DNA of 64,000 nt from Sphingosinicella sp041916975. GTDB taxonomy: Bacteria > Pseudomonadota > Alphaproteobacteria > Sphingomonadales > Sphingomonadaceae. Below the pieces are notes generated by a model. That model made no database searches. It saw only the letters and a list, made by a program, of their open reading frames with translations, and had not been told where the DNA came from. Positions 10,228 through 19,394 of this stretch are shown here, one piece after another (position 1 is the stretch's first letter; each line of letters opens with the position of its first letter). The position numbers were made by a program, and so were the translations under genes. The stretch covers positions 310,001-374,000 of the forward strand of contig NZ_JAYRYK010000001.1 in the NCBI RefSeq assembly GCF_041916975.1. The letters run 5' to 3'.

Positions 10228-11556
10228 ATGAGTTTCTCTGCTTTGCACAAAGCCCTGCAGCCGTCTAAGCGCATCGCCATGAACGCCGCCGAAGCCGAAG
10301 ATAGAACGTCCGTCTTCGCGATACCCGACTATCGCTACTTCTGGATCACCAAGCTCGCCTCGACGACGTCTCAGATGATCCTCGTCATCGTGATCGGCTG
10401 GATGGTCTACGACATCGCGCGTGAGACGATGCCGGAGCGCGAGGCTGCGTTCCTGCTCGGCATGGTCGGCCTTGCGCAGTTCCTGCCGCTGTTCGTGCTG
10501 TCGCTCGTCGTCGGCTACATCGCGGACCGTGTGGACCGCCGCTACATCGTGCGCGGGGCGCTCGCGCTTGAAATGCTGTGTGCGGCGGGCCTCGGCGCGC
10601 TGGAACTGACGGGCGGCATCAGCATCCCCGCGCTGTTCGTCGTGGCGGCATTGCTCGGCGTCGGGCGCGCGTTCGCTTCGCCGGCGCTTTCGGCGCTGGC
10701 ACCCAACCTCGTGCCGGTGCGGATGCTGCCGACCGCGATCGCCTGGAACTCGATCGGCTGGCAGGTCGGCGCGATCGGCGGCCCGGCGATGGGTGGCTAT
10801 CTCTATGCGGCGAACCCCGCCGCACCGCTTGTCGTCTCGGCCGCGATGCTCACCATCAGCCTCATCGCCATGTTCCTCATCTCGCGCGTGCCGCTGCCCG
10901 AAACCGAAGCCACGGCGAACCCGCTCGAATCGGTGATGAACGGGCTGCGCTATGTGCGCGACAACAAGATCGTGCTGGGCGCGATCTCGCTCGATCTCTT
11001 CGCCGTGCTGCTCGGCGGCGTGACAGCGCTGCTGCCCGTCTACGCACGCGACATTCTCGCGGTCGGCCCGGAAGGCCTCGGCCACCTGCGTGCCGCGCCC
11101 GCAGTAGGTGCAGCGATCGTGGCGCTCTGGCTCTCGCGGCGGCCACTCGTCCGGCATGTCGGCATCAAGATGTTCGTGTGTGTCGCGATCTTCGGCATCG
11201 CCATTGTCGTCTTCGGCCTGTCGCGCGACCTCTGGCTCTCGCTCGGCGCGCTCGGCGTGCTCGGCGCGGCGGACATGGTGAGCGTCTACGTGCGCACCTC
11301 GCTTATCCAGATCTACACGCCGGACGCGATGCGCGGCCGTGTGTCTTCGGTCTCGATGCTGTTCGTCTCGGCCTCCAACGAGCTCGGCGAGGCGCGATCC
11401 GGCCTCACCGCCGCGTGGTTCGGCCCTATCGAGGCCGTGGTGATCGGCGGCATCGGCACGATTGTAATTACCGCACTCTGGGCTTGGCGCTTTCCAGAGC
11501 TTCGCCGAGCCGATAGTTTTGATGTTCCGGGCGCATTCAAGGAGAGATCGACATGA
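10228..11556 (+). CDS. MFS transporter (MFS_3/EntS-like exporter family)
   Basis: The 442-residue polytopic inner-membrane protein has about 12 hydrophobic segments. The loop motif YIADRVDRR between helices 2 and 3 is the MFS signature, and a weaker copy (RRPLVRHVG) lies in the second half. Overall it resembles the MFS_3 group of drug or siderophore exporters; the substrate cannot be told. An internal ATG at 10279 (MNAAEAEDRTS) is an equally good start and gives a more usual N-terminus. The stop overlaps the cysK start by four bases (ATGA), so the pair should be translationally coupled, an unusual partner for a cysteine synthase. Confidence 0.85.
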   Translation: MSFSALHKALQPSKRIAMNAAEAEDRTSVFAIPDYRYFWITKLASTTSQMILVIVIGWMVYDIARETMPEREAAFLLGMVGLAQFLPLFVLSLVVGYIADRVDRRYIVRGALALEMLCAAGLGALELTGGISIPALFVVAALLGVGRAFASPALSALAPNLVPVRMLPTAIAWNSIGWQVGAIGGPAMGGYLYAANPAAPLVVSAAMLTISLIAMFLISRVPLPETEATANPLESVMNGLRYVRDNKIVLGAISLDLFAVLLGGVTALLPVYARDILAVGPEGLGHLRAAPAVGAAIVALWLSRRPLVRHVGIKMFVCVAIFGIAIVVFGLSRDLWLSLGALGVLGAADMVSVYVRTSLIQIYTPDAMRGRVSSVSMLFVSASNELGEARSGLTAAWFGPIEAVVIGGIGTIVITALWAWRFPELRRADSFDVPGAFKERST

Positions 11557-12467
11557 AGGCAGCAAGCATACTGGAAACGATCGGCGGCACGCCGCACATC
11601 CGGGTGAATCGCCTGTTCGGGCCGGACGCTTCGGTCTGGGTGAAATCGGAGCGGGCTAACCCCGGCGGCTCGATCAAGGACCGCATCGCACTCGCGATGA
11701 TCGAAGACGCGGAGGCTTCCGGCGCGCTGAAGCCGGGCGGCACGATCGTGGAGCCGACCTCGGGCAACACGGGTATCGGCCTTGCGATGGTCGCCGCCGT
11801 CAAAGGCTACCGCCTTGTCCTCGTGATGCCGGAATCGATGTCGCTGGAGCGCCGCCGGCTCATGCTCGCCTACGGCGCGACCTTCGACCTGACGCCGCGC
11901 GAAAAAGGCATGAAGGGCGCCATCGAGCGTGCCGTGGAGATCGTCGGCTCGACCCCCGGCGCATGGATGCCGCAGCAGTTCGAGAACCCCGCGAACGTCA
12001 CCGCGCACGTGAAGACGACGACGCAGGAAATCCTCGCCGATTTCCCGGACGGGCTCGACGCCATCATCACCGGCGTCGGTACCGGCGGTCACATCACCGC
12101 CTGCGCCAAGGTGCTGAAGCCCAAGATGCCCGGCCTCAAGGTCTATGCCGTGGAGCCTACGCTTTCGCCCGTGCTCTCGGGCGGTCAGCCGGGCCCGCAC
12201 CCGATCCAGGGTATCGGCGCGGGCTTCGTGCCGGGCGTGATGGATACGGCGCTGCTCGACGGCATCATCCAGGTCGCGCCGGACGACGCCAAGGAAATGG
12301 CCCGCCGCTCCGCGCGCGAAGAAGGGACGCTTGTGGGAATTTCGTCGGGTGCGACGCTCGCCGCGATCCGCCAGCACCTCGAAAAGAACCCGAAGCACCG
12401 CGTGCTCGGCTTCAACTACGACACCGGCGAGCGTTACTTGTCGGTGCCGGATTTCTTGCCGGAGTGA
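11553..12467 (+). CDS. cysK: Cysteine synthase A (O-acetylserine sulfhydrylase)
   Basis: This PLP enzyme replaces the acetyl group of O-acetylserine with sulfide to give cysteine. The 304-residue protein carries the PLP lysine in NPGGSIKDR (Lys42), the substrate-binding loop PTSGNTGIGL and the glycine-rich phosphate loop GVGTGGHITAC. It is translationally coupled to the upstream transporter. Its last 34 bases overlap the 3' end of the convergent D,D-carboxypeptidase gene, so antisense transcripts would meet there. Confidence 0.95.
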   Translation: MKAASILETIGGTPHIRVNRLFGPDASVWVKSERANPGGSIKDRIALAMIEDAEASGALKPGGTIVEPTSGNTGIGLAMVAAVKGYRLVLVMPESMSLERRRLMLAYGATFDLTPREKGMKGAIERAVEIVGSTPGAWMPQQFENPANVTAHVKTTTQEILADFPDGLDAIITGVGTGGHITACAKVLKPKMPGLKVYAVEPTLSPVLSGGQPGPHPIQGIGAGFVPGVMDTALLDGIIQVAPDDAKEMARRSAREEGTLVGISSGATLAAIRQHLEKNPKHRVLGFNYDTGERYLSVPDFLPE

Positions 12468-13465
12468 GCCGCGGCCTGTGGTGACGCCGGCGGTGTCGGC
12501 GTCTGGTCGCTGCGGATCGCGCTGCGCCAGACGCTGACGTCATCGGACGATCCCTGCTCCATCACCGCCTGCTGGAAGTCCAGCATCTGCGGCACTTCGT
12601 TCATCGACATGGCGACCGTCAGGTGCTCGCCCTGCCGACGCTTCTTCATCACATCGAAACCGGAAGCCAGCAGCGCCTCGATATTGGCGTTGCGCGCGGC
12701 AGACGTCGGCGCGCCGAGCACCACCGCGATCAGCCGGCGCCCATCCCGCACCGCCGACGCGGCGAGCGTGAAGCCGGAGGCATTGGTGTAGCCGGTCTTG
12801 ATCCCGTCGAGGCCCACGAACTTGCCGAGCAGCTTGTTATGGTTGGGCATCACCGTGCCCTGGAAGTTGAACTGCTGCTCCGAGAAATACGGATAATACT
12901 GGGGAAAATCGCGGATCAGCGCCTTTGAAAGCGTGGCGAGATCACGCGCGGTCGTGTGGTGCGCGGCGTTCGGCAGGCCCGAGGCGTTGAAGAACGCGCT
13001 GCTGTTCATCCCGAGCGCCTTTGCCTTCTCGGTCATGGCGCGCGCGAAGACGACCTCCGAACCGTCGAGCCGTTCGGCGAGCGCAACGGCGACGTCGTTA
13101 GCGGACTTGGTAGTGAGCGCGCGGATCGCCTGCTCCACGGTGATCCAGCCGCCGCGCGGCACACCGAGCTTGGAGGGCGGCTGCGCCGCAGCATTGGCCG
13201 AAAAATAGACCTGATCGGTCAGCTTCAGCTGTTTGCGCTCGAGCGCGTCGAACGTCAGGTAGAGCGTCATCACCTTGGTAATCGAAGCGGGATGGCGCGC
13301 TTCGTCGGGATTGCGCGCATAAAGCACCTCGCCGCTGTCCGCATCGACGAGGATCGCCGCATATTTGGGAACCGCAACGAGGCTGGCGGCCGTGGCTGGC
13401 TGGGGCGCGAGCGGCGCACCCACAAGAATGGAAACAACAAACGCTACGATCAAATGCAAACGCAT
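12434..13465 (-). CDS. D-alanyl-D-alanine carboxypeptidase (serine peptidase S11, PBP5/6 type)
   Basis: The protein trims the terminal D-Ala from peptidoglycan pentapeptides in the periplasm. The 343-residue product starts with a signal peptide (MRLHLIVAFVVSILVG, cleavage after ATAA). It carries the three penicillin-binding motifs in order: SITK at residues 61-64, SAN in TTKSAND, and KTG in IKTGYTNASG. The C-terminus is Pro/Ala-rich. The ATG at 13465 is chosen because upstream in-frame residues precede the signal peptide without a membrane logic. The 3' end overlaps cysK. Confidence 0.93.
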   Translation of the reverse strand: MRLHLIVAFVVSILVGAPLAPQPATAASLVAVPKYAAILVDADSGEVLYARNPDEARHPASITKVMTLYLTFDALERKQLKLTDQVYFSANAAAQPPSKLGVPRGGWITVEQAIRALTTKSANDVAVALAERLDGSEVVFARAMTEKAKALGMNSSAFFNASGLPNAAHHTTARDLATLSKALIRDFPQYYPYFSEQQFNFQGTVMPNHNKLLGKFVGLDGIKTGYTNASGFTLAASAVRDGRRLIAVVLGAPTSAARNANIEALLASGFDVMKKRRQGEHLTVAMSMNEVPQMLDFQQAVMEQGSSDDVSVWRSAIRSDQTPTPPASPQAAAHSGKKSGTDK

Positions 13466-13530
13466 GATCGCTAGTCTCCCACCCGCCGCCAGCGCCCCCG
13501 CGCCGGCCACTCAAACTCCACTACCGTGCC

Positions 13531-13554
13531 AGAATGACGCAAATGCGCCATTCT
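13531..13554. promoter_or_regulatory. Near-perfect inverted repeat upstream of the D,D-carboxypeptidase gene
   Basis: AGAATGACGC (13531-13540) and GCGCCATTCT (13545-13554) pair with one mismatch around AAAT, 66 bases before the start codon. It could be an operator or a 5' UTR hairpin. A separate perfect 12-base palindrome, TTTGACGTCAAA, lies at 13636-13647. The rest of 13466-13681 holds no recognisable gene. Confidence 0.3.
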
Positions 13555-13681
13555 GAAAAGCCCTTTAGACGACCGGAGCCGAAACGTGCGACGACCTGAG
13601 TCAATTCTGCGCCGTTCCGAATCCCGCGAAGTGCCTTTGACGTCAAACATGCGGATGCAAACTTAAAAAGCGCTGAATACG

Positions 13682-13707
13682 AAAAGGGCCGCCGTTTCCG
13701 GCGACCC
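13682..13707 (-). terminator. Rho-independent terminator of the fatty-acid oxidation operon
   Basis: On the minus strand GGGTCGCCG pairs with CGGCGGCCC (9 bp, one G-T) around a GAAA-type tetraloop and is followed by TTTTCG. It begins 24 bases after the FadB-like stop codon. Confidence 0.82.
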
Positions 13708-13730
13708 CCCGCATCCCTGAAGGCCTCGAT

Positions 13731-15911
13731 TCAGGCCGCCTGCTTCAGCTTCGCATTGCCGTAGAAGGTCTCGCCTTTCGCCGCCATGTCGCGCAGCAGC
13801 TGCGGCGGCGCAAAGCGTTCACCGTATTGCTGCGTGAGGCGGTCGAGCGTGCGGACGACCTCGTCGAGGCCGATCGTGTCCATCATGCTGAACGGTCCGC
13901 CGGTGTGCGGCATGAAGCCCCAGCCGAAGATCGCACCGAGATCGCCGTCTTCCGGCGTTTCCAGCACGCCTTCCGCGAAGCAGCGCGCGGTTTCCACGAG
14001 CTGGCGGTAGACAAGCCGCGTCTTGACCTCTTCGGGCGCCGGCTGCTCCGCATCCGCCTTCTGGCCGAAGGTCTTGCCGAGATCGGCCCAAAGCGCCTTC
14101 TTGCCGTCTTCTGGATAATCGTAATAGCCCTTGCCCGCCTTGCGTCCGAGACGGCCGAGCGCGACCATCTTCTCGATGACGTCATCCGCCGCGGTGCCCT
14201 TGTAGGCGTCCCCAAGGTCTTTCTTCGTCTGCAGCATGACCTTGTGGCCAAGCTCGATCGAAACCTCGTCGAACACCGCGAGCGGCCCCACCGGCATCCC
14301 CATCTGCCTGCCGATATTCTCGACGAGCGCCGGGTTTACGCCCTCACCCACCATCACCGAACCTTCGGCCGTGTAGGTGCCGAAGCAGCGCGAGGTGTAG
14401 AAGCCGCGGCTGTCGTTGACGACGATCGGCGTCTTCTTGATCTGCGCGACGTAATCCAGCGCCTTTGCAATGGCTTCCGGACCGGTCTTCTCACCAACGA
14501 TGATCTCGACGAGCGGCATCTTGTCGACCGGCGAGAAGAAGTGCACGCCGATGAAGTTCTCCGGCTTCGTCCACGCCTTCGCGAGGCCGGTGATCGGCAG
14601 GGTCGAGGTGTTGGAGCCGAAGATCGTGTCGGCGCCGACGACCGCTTCGGTCTTCTGCGTCGTTTCCGCCTTGATGGCGCGATCCTCGAACACCGCCTCG
14701 ATGATGAAGTCACAGCCCTTGAGGTCCGCGAAATCCGTCGTCGGGTGGATGCGGGCGAGGATCTCGTCCAGCTTCTCCTTCGGCAGACGCTTCAGCTTGT
14801 CGGCGGTGTAGGCCTTGCCCTTCTCCGCCGCCTCGATAGTGCGGTCGAGTAGCACCACCTCGATGCCAGCGCGCGCGGAAACGAGCGCCACGCCCGCACC
14901 CATCATGCCCGCGCCAAGCATACCGAGCTTCTTCGTCGGCATCTTCGCCACGCCCGTGGGACGCCGCGCGCCCTTCTCTGCCGCCTGCTTGTTCACGAAC
15001 AGGCTGCGGACCATGTTCATCGCCTGCGGATCGGCGGCGACCTTGGTGAAATATTTGCTCTCGATGCGGATCGCGAGATCCATCGGCACCTGCGATCCTT
15101 CATAGACCGCCGACATGATCGCGCGCGGCGCGTTCATGTTGCCGTTCGTCATCTTGAGCACCATGCCGTTTCCGCCGACGAACGTCTGAATGAACGCCGG
15201 GTTGAACTGGCCGACGCCGCCCGGGAACTTGAAACCCTTCTGGTCCCACGGCTGCACACCCTTGGTGGGGTTCGCCTTCACCCACACCTTGGCCTTGGCC
15301 ACGACCTCGTCCGCGGGCGCGAGTTCGTTCGCGACACCGAAGCCGAGCGCTTCCTGCGGAGACATCGACTTGCCTTGCAGCAGGTACATCGAAGCCGCCT
15401 GAATCCCCATCAGGCGCGGCAGGCGCTGCGTGCCGCCGGCACCGGGGAACAGGCCGACGAGCACTTCCGGAAGGCCAAGCTGCAACTTCGGATTGTCCGC
15501 GACGACGCGGTAGTGGCAGGCGAGGCAAAGCTCGAGCCCGCCGCCCAGCGCGATACCGTTGATCGCCGCTGCAACCGGCTTGCCGCTCGTTTCCAGACGG
15601 CGGAAAAGCCGATTCAGCGTGAACACGCCGTCGAACAGCTTCGCCATTTTCGACGCACCGCCCGCACCGTCTCCGCTGGATATGGCGCCGCCGATGCCCT
15701 TGAGGTCGGCGCCGGCCATGAAGCCGCTCGCCTTGCCGCTGGTGATGACGGCGCCTTTGATGGCTTCGTCCTTCTCGATCTTCGATATCATCGTGTCGAA
15801 GTCGCGCGTCAGTTCGGCGGTGATGACGTTCATCGACTGGCCGGGCACGTCGATCGTGAACAGCGCGATACCGTCGGCGTCGAGGTCGTACTTGATGGTT
15901 TCCATGGTCAT
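13731..15911 (-). CDS. Bifunctional enoyl-CoA hydratase / 3-hydroxyacyl-CoA dehydrogenase (FadB/FadJ-like)
   Basis: The protein hydrates trans-2-enoyl-CoA and oxidises the 3-hydroxyacyl-CoA with NAD+, steps two and three of beta-oxidation. The N-terminal crotonase domain (about 1-300) carries FMAGADLKGIGG and ALGGGLELCLACH. The dehydrogenase part starts near residue 335 with the Rossmann motif LGAGMMGAGVA, then HFFSPVDKMPLVEII and the C-terminal helical domains, 726 residues in all. The ATG at 15911 has a GGAGAG ribosome site seven bases upstream. It is the last gene of the operon, 17 bases after the thiolase stop. Confidence 0.94.
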   Translation of the reverse strand: MTMETIKYDLDADGIALFTIDVPGQSMNVITAELTRDFDTMISKIEKDEAIKGAVITSGKASGFMAGADLKGIGGAISSGDGAGGASKMAKLFDGVFTLNRLFRRLETSGKPVAAAINGIALGGGLELCLACHYRVVADNPKLQLGLPEVLVGLFPGAGGTQRLPRLMGIQAASMYLLQGKSMSPQEALGFGVANELAPADEVVAKAKVWVKANPTKGVQPWDQKGFKFPGGVGQFNPAFIQTFVGGNGMVLKMTNGNMNAPRAIMSAVYEGSQVPMDLAIRIESKYFTKVAADPQAMNMVRSLFVNKQAAEKGARRPTGVAKMPTKKLGMLGAGMMGAGVALVSARAGIEVVLLDRTIEAAEKGKAYTADKLKRLPKEKLDEILARIHPTTDFADLKGCDFIIEAVFEDRAIKAETTQKTEAVVGADTIFGSNTSTLPITGLAKAWTKPENFIGVHFFSPVDKMPLVEIIVGEKTGPEAIAKALDYVAQIKKTPIVVNDSRGFYTSRCFGTYTAEGSVMVGEGVNPALVENIGRQMGMPVGPLAVFDEVSIELGHKVMLQTKKDLGDAYKGTAADDVIEKMVALGRLGRKAGKGYYDYPEDGKKALWADLGKTFGQKADAEQPAPEEVKTRLVYRQLVETARCFAEGVLETPEDGDLGAIFGWGFMPHTGGPFSMMDTIGLDEVVRTLDRLTQQYGERFAPPQLLRDMAAKGETFYGNAKLKQAA

Positions 15912-15928
15912 TCGTTCTCTCCGCTCGC

Positions 15929-17140
15929 TCAGACGCGTTCGATGATCGCCGCGGTGCCCATGCCGGCACCAACGCACAGGTTCACAAGCGCTGTGCCCTT
16001 GCCCGTGCGCTCAAGCTCGTCGAGCACGGTTCCCACGATCATGGCGCCCGTCGCGCCGAGCGGATGCCCCATGGCGATGGCGCCGCCGTTCACGTTCAGC
16101 TTGTCGTGCGAAATGTTCAGAGCCTGCATGTAGCGCAGCACAACGCTGGCGAAGGCCTCGTTCAGCTCGAACAGGTCGATGTCCGACACATCCATCCCCG
16201 CGCGCTTTAACACCTTGCGGGTCACAAACTCAGGGCCGGTCAGCATGATCGTCGGCTCGGAACCGATGGAAGCCATGGCGCGAATGCGCGCGCGGGGCTT
16301 CATGCCGTACTTCGCGCCAATCTCCTTGTTGCCGAGCAGCACGGCAGCAGCGCCGTCCACGATGCCGGAGCTGTTGCCCGCATGGTGCACATGGTTGATG
16401 CGCTCCACCTCCGGATATTTGAGCAGAGCGACCGCATCGAAACCGGGCATGGTTTCGCCCATGTCGATAAAGCTCGGCTTCAGGCTGCCCAGCGACTGCA
16501 TGTCCGCGTCGGGGCGCATGTGCTCGTCGTGGTCGAGCACAACCTCGCCGATCACGTCCTTCACCGGCACGATCGACTTCTTGAAGCGACCTTCGGCCCA
16601 GGACCGCGCAGCGCGCTTCTGACTTTCCACCGCATAGGCGTCCACGTCGTCGCGCGAGAAGCCATACTTGGTGGCGATGAGGTCGGCGCCAATGCCCTGC
16701 GGCGCGAAGTAAAGCTTGTGCGCCACGGCCGGGTCCATCGCCCACGCGCCGCCGTCCGCGCCCATCGGGATGCGCGACATGGATTCGACGCCCCCGCCGA
16801 TCGCAAATTCCGCCTCGCCCGCCATCACCTTGGCGGCGGCCATGTTGGTCGCTTCAAGGCCGGAGGCGCAGAAGCGGTTGATCTGCACGCCCGCCGTCGT
16901 CTGCGCGTAGTCGGCGTTCAGCACGGCAACGCGCGCGATGTCCGATCCCTGCTCGCCGATCGGCGCCACGCAGCCGAGCACGACATCGTCGACATCGGCC
17001 GTATCGATCGGGTTGCGGTCGCGCACAGCCTGCAGCACCTGCGTTGCAAGCTGGATCGGGGTGATCTCGTGCAGGCTGCCGTTCGCCTTGCCGCGTCCGC
17101 GCGGTGTCCTGACGGCATCATAGATATAGGCTTCAGCCAT
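15929..17140 (-). CDS. Acetyl-CoA acyltransferase (thiolase, FadA-like)
   Basis: The enzyme cleaves 3-ketoacyl-CoA with CoA, the last step of beta-oxidation. The 403-residue protein has the nucleophile Cys in NRFCASGLEA, the second active-site region GHPLGATGA with its histidine, and the closing CVGAGMGTAAI with the catalytic Cys, in normal thiolase spacing. It sits between the acyl-CoA dehydrogenase and the FadB-like gene, so the products likely act together on the same acyl-CoA pool. Confidence 0.95.
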   Translation of the reverse strand: MAEAYIYDAVRTPRGRGKANGSLHEITPIQLATQVLQAVRDRNPIDTADVDDVVLGCVAPIGEQGSDIARVAVLNADYAQTTAGVQINRFCASGLEATNMAAAKVMAGEAEFAIGGGVESMSRIPMGADGGAWAMDPAVAHKLYFAPQGIGADLIATKYGFSRDDVDAYAVESQKRAARSWAEGRFKKSIVPVKDVIGEVVLDHDEHMRPDADMQSLGSLKPSFIDMGETMPGFDAVALLKYPEVERINHVHHAGNSSGIVDGAAAVLLGNKEIGAKYGMKPRARIRAMASIGSEPTIMLTGPEFVTRKVLKRAGMDVSDIDLFELNEAFASVVLRYMQALNISHDKLNVNGGAIAMGHPLGATGAMIVGTVLDELERTGKGTALVNLCVGAGMGTAAIIERV

Positions 17141-17160
17141 TGGGTCTTGCTCCTTGAATG

Positions 17161-18963
17161 TCAGGCGCGCGCGAATGCGTCCGCCGGAAGTGCCATCAGT
17201 GTCTCTGCGCCGGTTTCGATCTTACGGCGCAATGCGCCCGCATCCGGCAGGTAGCGGGCAGTATAGTATCGGGCGGTCGCCAGCTTCGCCTCGTAGAATG
17301 AAGAGTCGGACGCGCCCGCCGCAAGCGCGGCCTGCGATGCGCGCGCCATCTTCAGCCACATCCAGCCGGTGACGACGATGCCCATCAGGTGCAGGAACGG
17401 CGTCGCGCCGGCACCCGCATTGTTCGGGTTGGCCATGCCGTTCTGCATCAGCCACATCGTCGCCGTCTGGAGTTCGTTGCCGGCCTTTTCGAGTGCTTCG
17501 GCCATCGGCTTCAACGTCTCGTCGGCCTTCGCCGCGGCAATTTCCTCGCCGATTGCGGAGGCGAGCAGCATCAGCCCCTTGCCGCCATGACGCCCGAGCT
17601 TGCGCCCCACGAGATCCATCGCCTGCACGCCGTTGGTGCCCTCGTAAATCTGCGCGATGCGGGCGTCGCGAACGAACTGCTCGACGCCCCATTCGCCGAC
17701 ATAGCCGTGGCCACCGTAAACCTGCTGCGCGCCCACCGCGGTCTCGAAGCCCTTGTCGGTCATGTAGCCCTTGATGACGGGGGTCAGCAGACTGATGAGT
17801 TCGTCGGCGTTGGTGCGCTCCTCCTCGGTCTGCGCCTTCTTCGAAAGGTCGACCTGCAGCGCGCCCCACAGCATCAGCGCGCGGGCGCCCTCGGTGAACG
17901 CCTTGCCGTCCATCAGCATCCGCCGCACGTCCGGGTGGACGATGATCGTGTCCGCCTTCTCGGCCGGATCCGCCGCGCCAGTGAGCGCGCGGCCCTGCCG
18001 CCGCTCGGTCGCGTAGGTCACGGCGTTCTGATAGGCGACCTCGCCCTGCGCGAGCCCCTGCAGGCCCACGCCGAGGCGCGCGACGTTCATCATGATGAAC
18101 ATGGCCTCGAGCCCACGCTCGGGCTCACCGACGAGATAGCCGGTGGCTTCGTCGTAGTTGAGCACGCAGGTCGCGTTGCCGTGGATGCCCATCTTGTGTT
18201 CGATGGCGCCGCAGGAAACGCCGTTCCGCGCGCCGAGGCTGCCATCCTCGTTCACCAGGAACTTCGGCACGATGAACAGCGAGATGCCCTTCACAGTGTC
18301 CGGCGCGCCCTCGCGCTTCGCGAGCACGAGGTGGATGATATTCTCGGAAAGATCGTGCTCGCCTGCCGAGATGAAGATCTTGGTGCCGCTGATCCGGTAG
18401 CTGCCGTCACCGGCGTCCATCGCCTTGGTGCGGATGAGGCCGAGGTCGGTGCCGCAGTGCGGCTCGGTGAGGTTCATGGTGCCGGTCCATTTCCCGGAGA
18501 CCATGTTCGGCAGATACTTCTGTTTCTGCTCTTCGGAGCCCTTCACCTCGATGGAGGCGATCGCGCCCGCCGTCAGCCCCGGATACATGGCAAACGCCAT
18601 GCCCGCCGAACTCAGAAACTCCTCGAAAGCCACGCTCACCGTATAGGGAAGCCCCTGCCCGCCGAACTCCGGGCTCATGTGGAGCGTGCCCCAGCCGCCC
18701 TCGCAGAACGCCTGATAGGCTTCCTTGTAACCCTTGGGCGTCATCACCGAGCCGTCGTCGCGACGCTTGCAGCCTTCGCGGTCGCCGGAAAAGTTGATCG
18801 GCTGCACGACGCCTTCAACGAACTTCGCGCCCTCTTCCAGAATGGCGGAGATCATCTCGGGCGTCGCTTCGGAGAAGGTCGGCAGGTTCGAATAGCGATC
18901 GAGGCCGATGACCTCGTCGAGGATGAACTTGGTGTCGCGAACGGGCGCGCGGTAGGTGGGCAT
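17161..18963 (-). CDS. Acyl-CoA dehydrogenase, long (DmdC-like) type
   Basis: The 600-residue flavoprotein opens the operon's oxidation route by making the 2,3-double bond in acyl-CoA. It has the N-terminal dehydrogenase domain, the TEPHCGTDLG flavin loop, the RISGTKIFISAGEHD middle domain, and a C-terminal FAD-binding helical domain with QVYGGHGYVGEWGVEQ and an extra C-terminal extension typical of the approximately 600-residue subfamily. The subfamily includes methylthiopropionyl-CoA and medium/long-chain enzymes; the substrate here is open. The ATG at 18963 lies one base past the MerR stop codon, indicating coupling. Confidence 0.92.
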   Translation of the reverse strand: MPTYRAPVRDTKFILDEVIGLDRYSNLPTFSEATPEMISAILEEGAKFVEGVVQPINFSGDREGCKRRDDGSVMTPKGYKEAYQAFCEGGWGTLHMSPEFGGQGLPYTVSVAFEEFLSSAGMAFAMYPGLTAGAIASIEVKGSEEQKQKYLPNMVSGKWTGTMNLTEPHCGTDLGLIRTKAMDAGDGSYRISGTKIFISAGEHDLSENIIHLVLAKREGAPDTVKGISLFIVPKFLVNEDGSLGARNGVSCGAIEHKMGIHGNATCVLNYDEATGYLVGEPERGLEAMFIMMNVARLGVGLQGLAQGEVAYQNAVTYATERRQGRALTGAADPAEKADTIIVHPDVRRMLMDGKAFTEGARALMLWGALQVDLSKKAQTEEERTNADELISLLTPVIKGYMTDKGFETAVGAQQVYGGHGYVGEWGVEQFVRDARIAQIYEGTNGVQAMDLVGRKLGRHGGKGLMLLASAIGEEIAAAKADETLKPMAEALEKAGNELQTATMWLMQNGMANPNNAGAGATPFLHLMGIVVTGWMWLKMARASQAALAAGASDSSFYEAKLATARYYTARYLPDAGALRRKIETGAETLMALPADAFARA

Positions 18964-18964
18964 A

Positions 18965-19387
18965 TCAGGACTCCCCGGATTTGGCATTCGAGGGCAACAG
19001 GCCCTCCACAACGGCTACAAACTCCTGAAGTTCGGCGAGCGTAGCATCGATATCGTTACGCTGATTGGTCAAAACACCGATCTGGCGGCGGCAAAGCTCA
19101 AGCGTGCGCTCGCGCTGGCGGACGCGCCCGTCCCCCGCATGGTAGAGGTCGAGGATTTCCTTGATCTCGGCGAGGCTGAAGCCGACATTCTTGCCACGCA
19201 GGATCCACGCCAGCCGGGCACGGTCGCGCCGCGAGTAGACACGGTTCTGCCCCTGGCGGGCAGGCTCGATCAGCCCTTCGCCCTCGTAGAATCGAATCGC
19301 GCGCGGCGTTACGCCGAACTCGGCGGCAAGATCGGTGATGGTGAAAGTTTCGTCCTCGCGAACGGCTTCCATCGGGCGCTGTGGCAT
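18965..19387 (-). CDS. MerR-family transcriptional regulator of the fatty-acid oxidation operon
   Basis: The 140-residue protein has an N-terminal winged helix (ITDLAAEFGVTPRAIRFYEGEGLI, about residues 16-39) and a C-terminal coiled coil (about 85-130) with no clustered Cys, so a metal sensor is unlikely. It heads the operon with acyl-CoA dehydrogenase, thiolase and FadB-like genes, as LiuR-type MerR regulators of acyl-CoA catabolism do. A perfect palindrome overlaps its promoter, so autoregulation is expected. The ATG at 19387 would lie about at the transcription start (leaderless message); a second ATG at 19372 is possible. Confidence 0.88.
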   Translation of the reverse strand: MPQRPMEAVREDETFTITDLAAEFGVTPRAIRFYEGEGLIEPARQGQNRVYSRRDRARLAWILRGKNVGFSLAEIKEILDLYHAGDGRVRQRERTLELCRRQIGVLTNQRNDIDATLAELQEFVAVVEGLLPSNAKSGES

Positions 19388-19394
19388 GAGCGCT

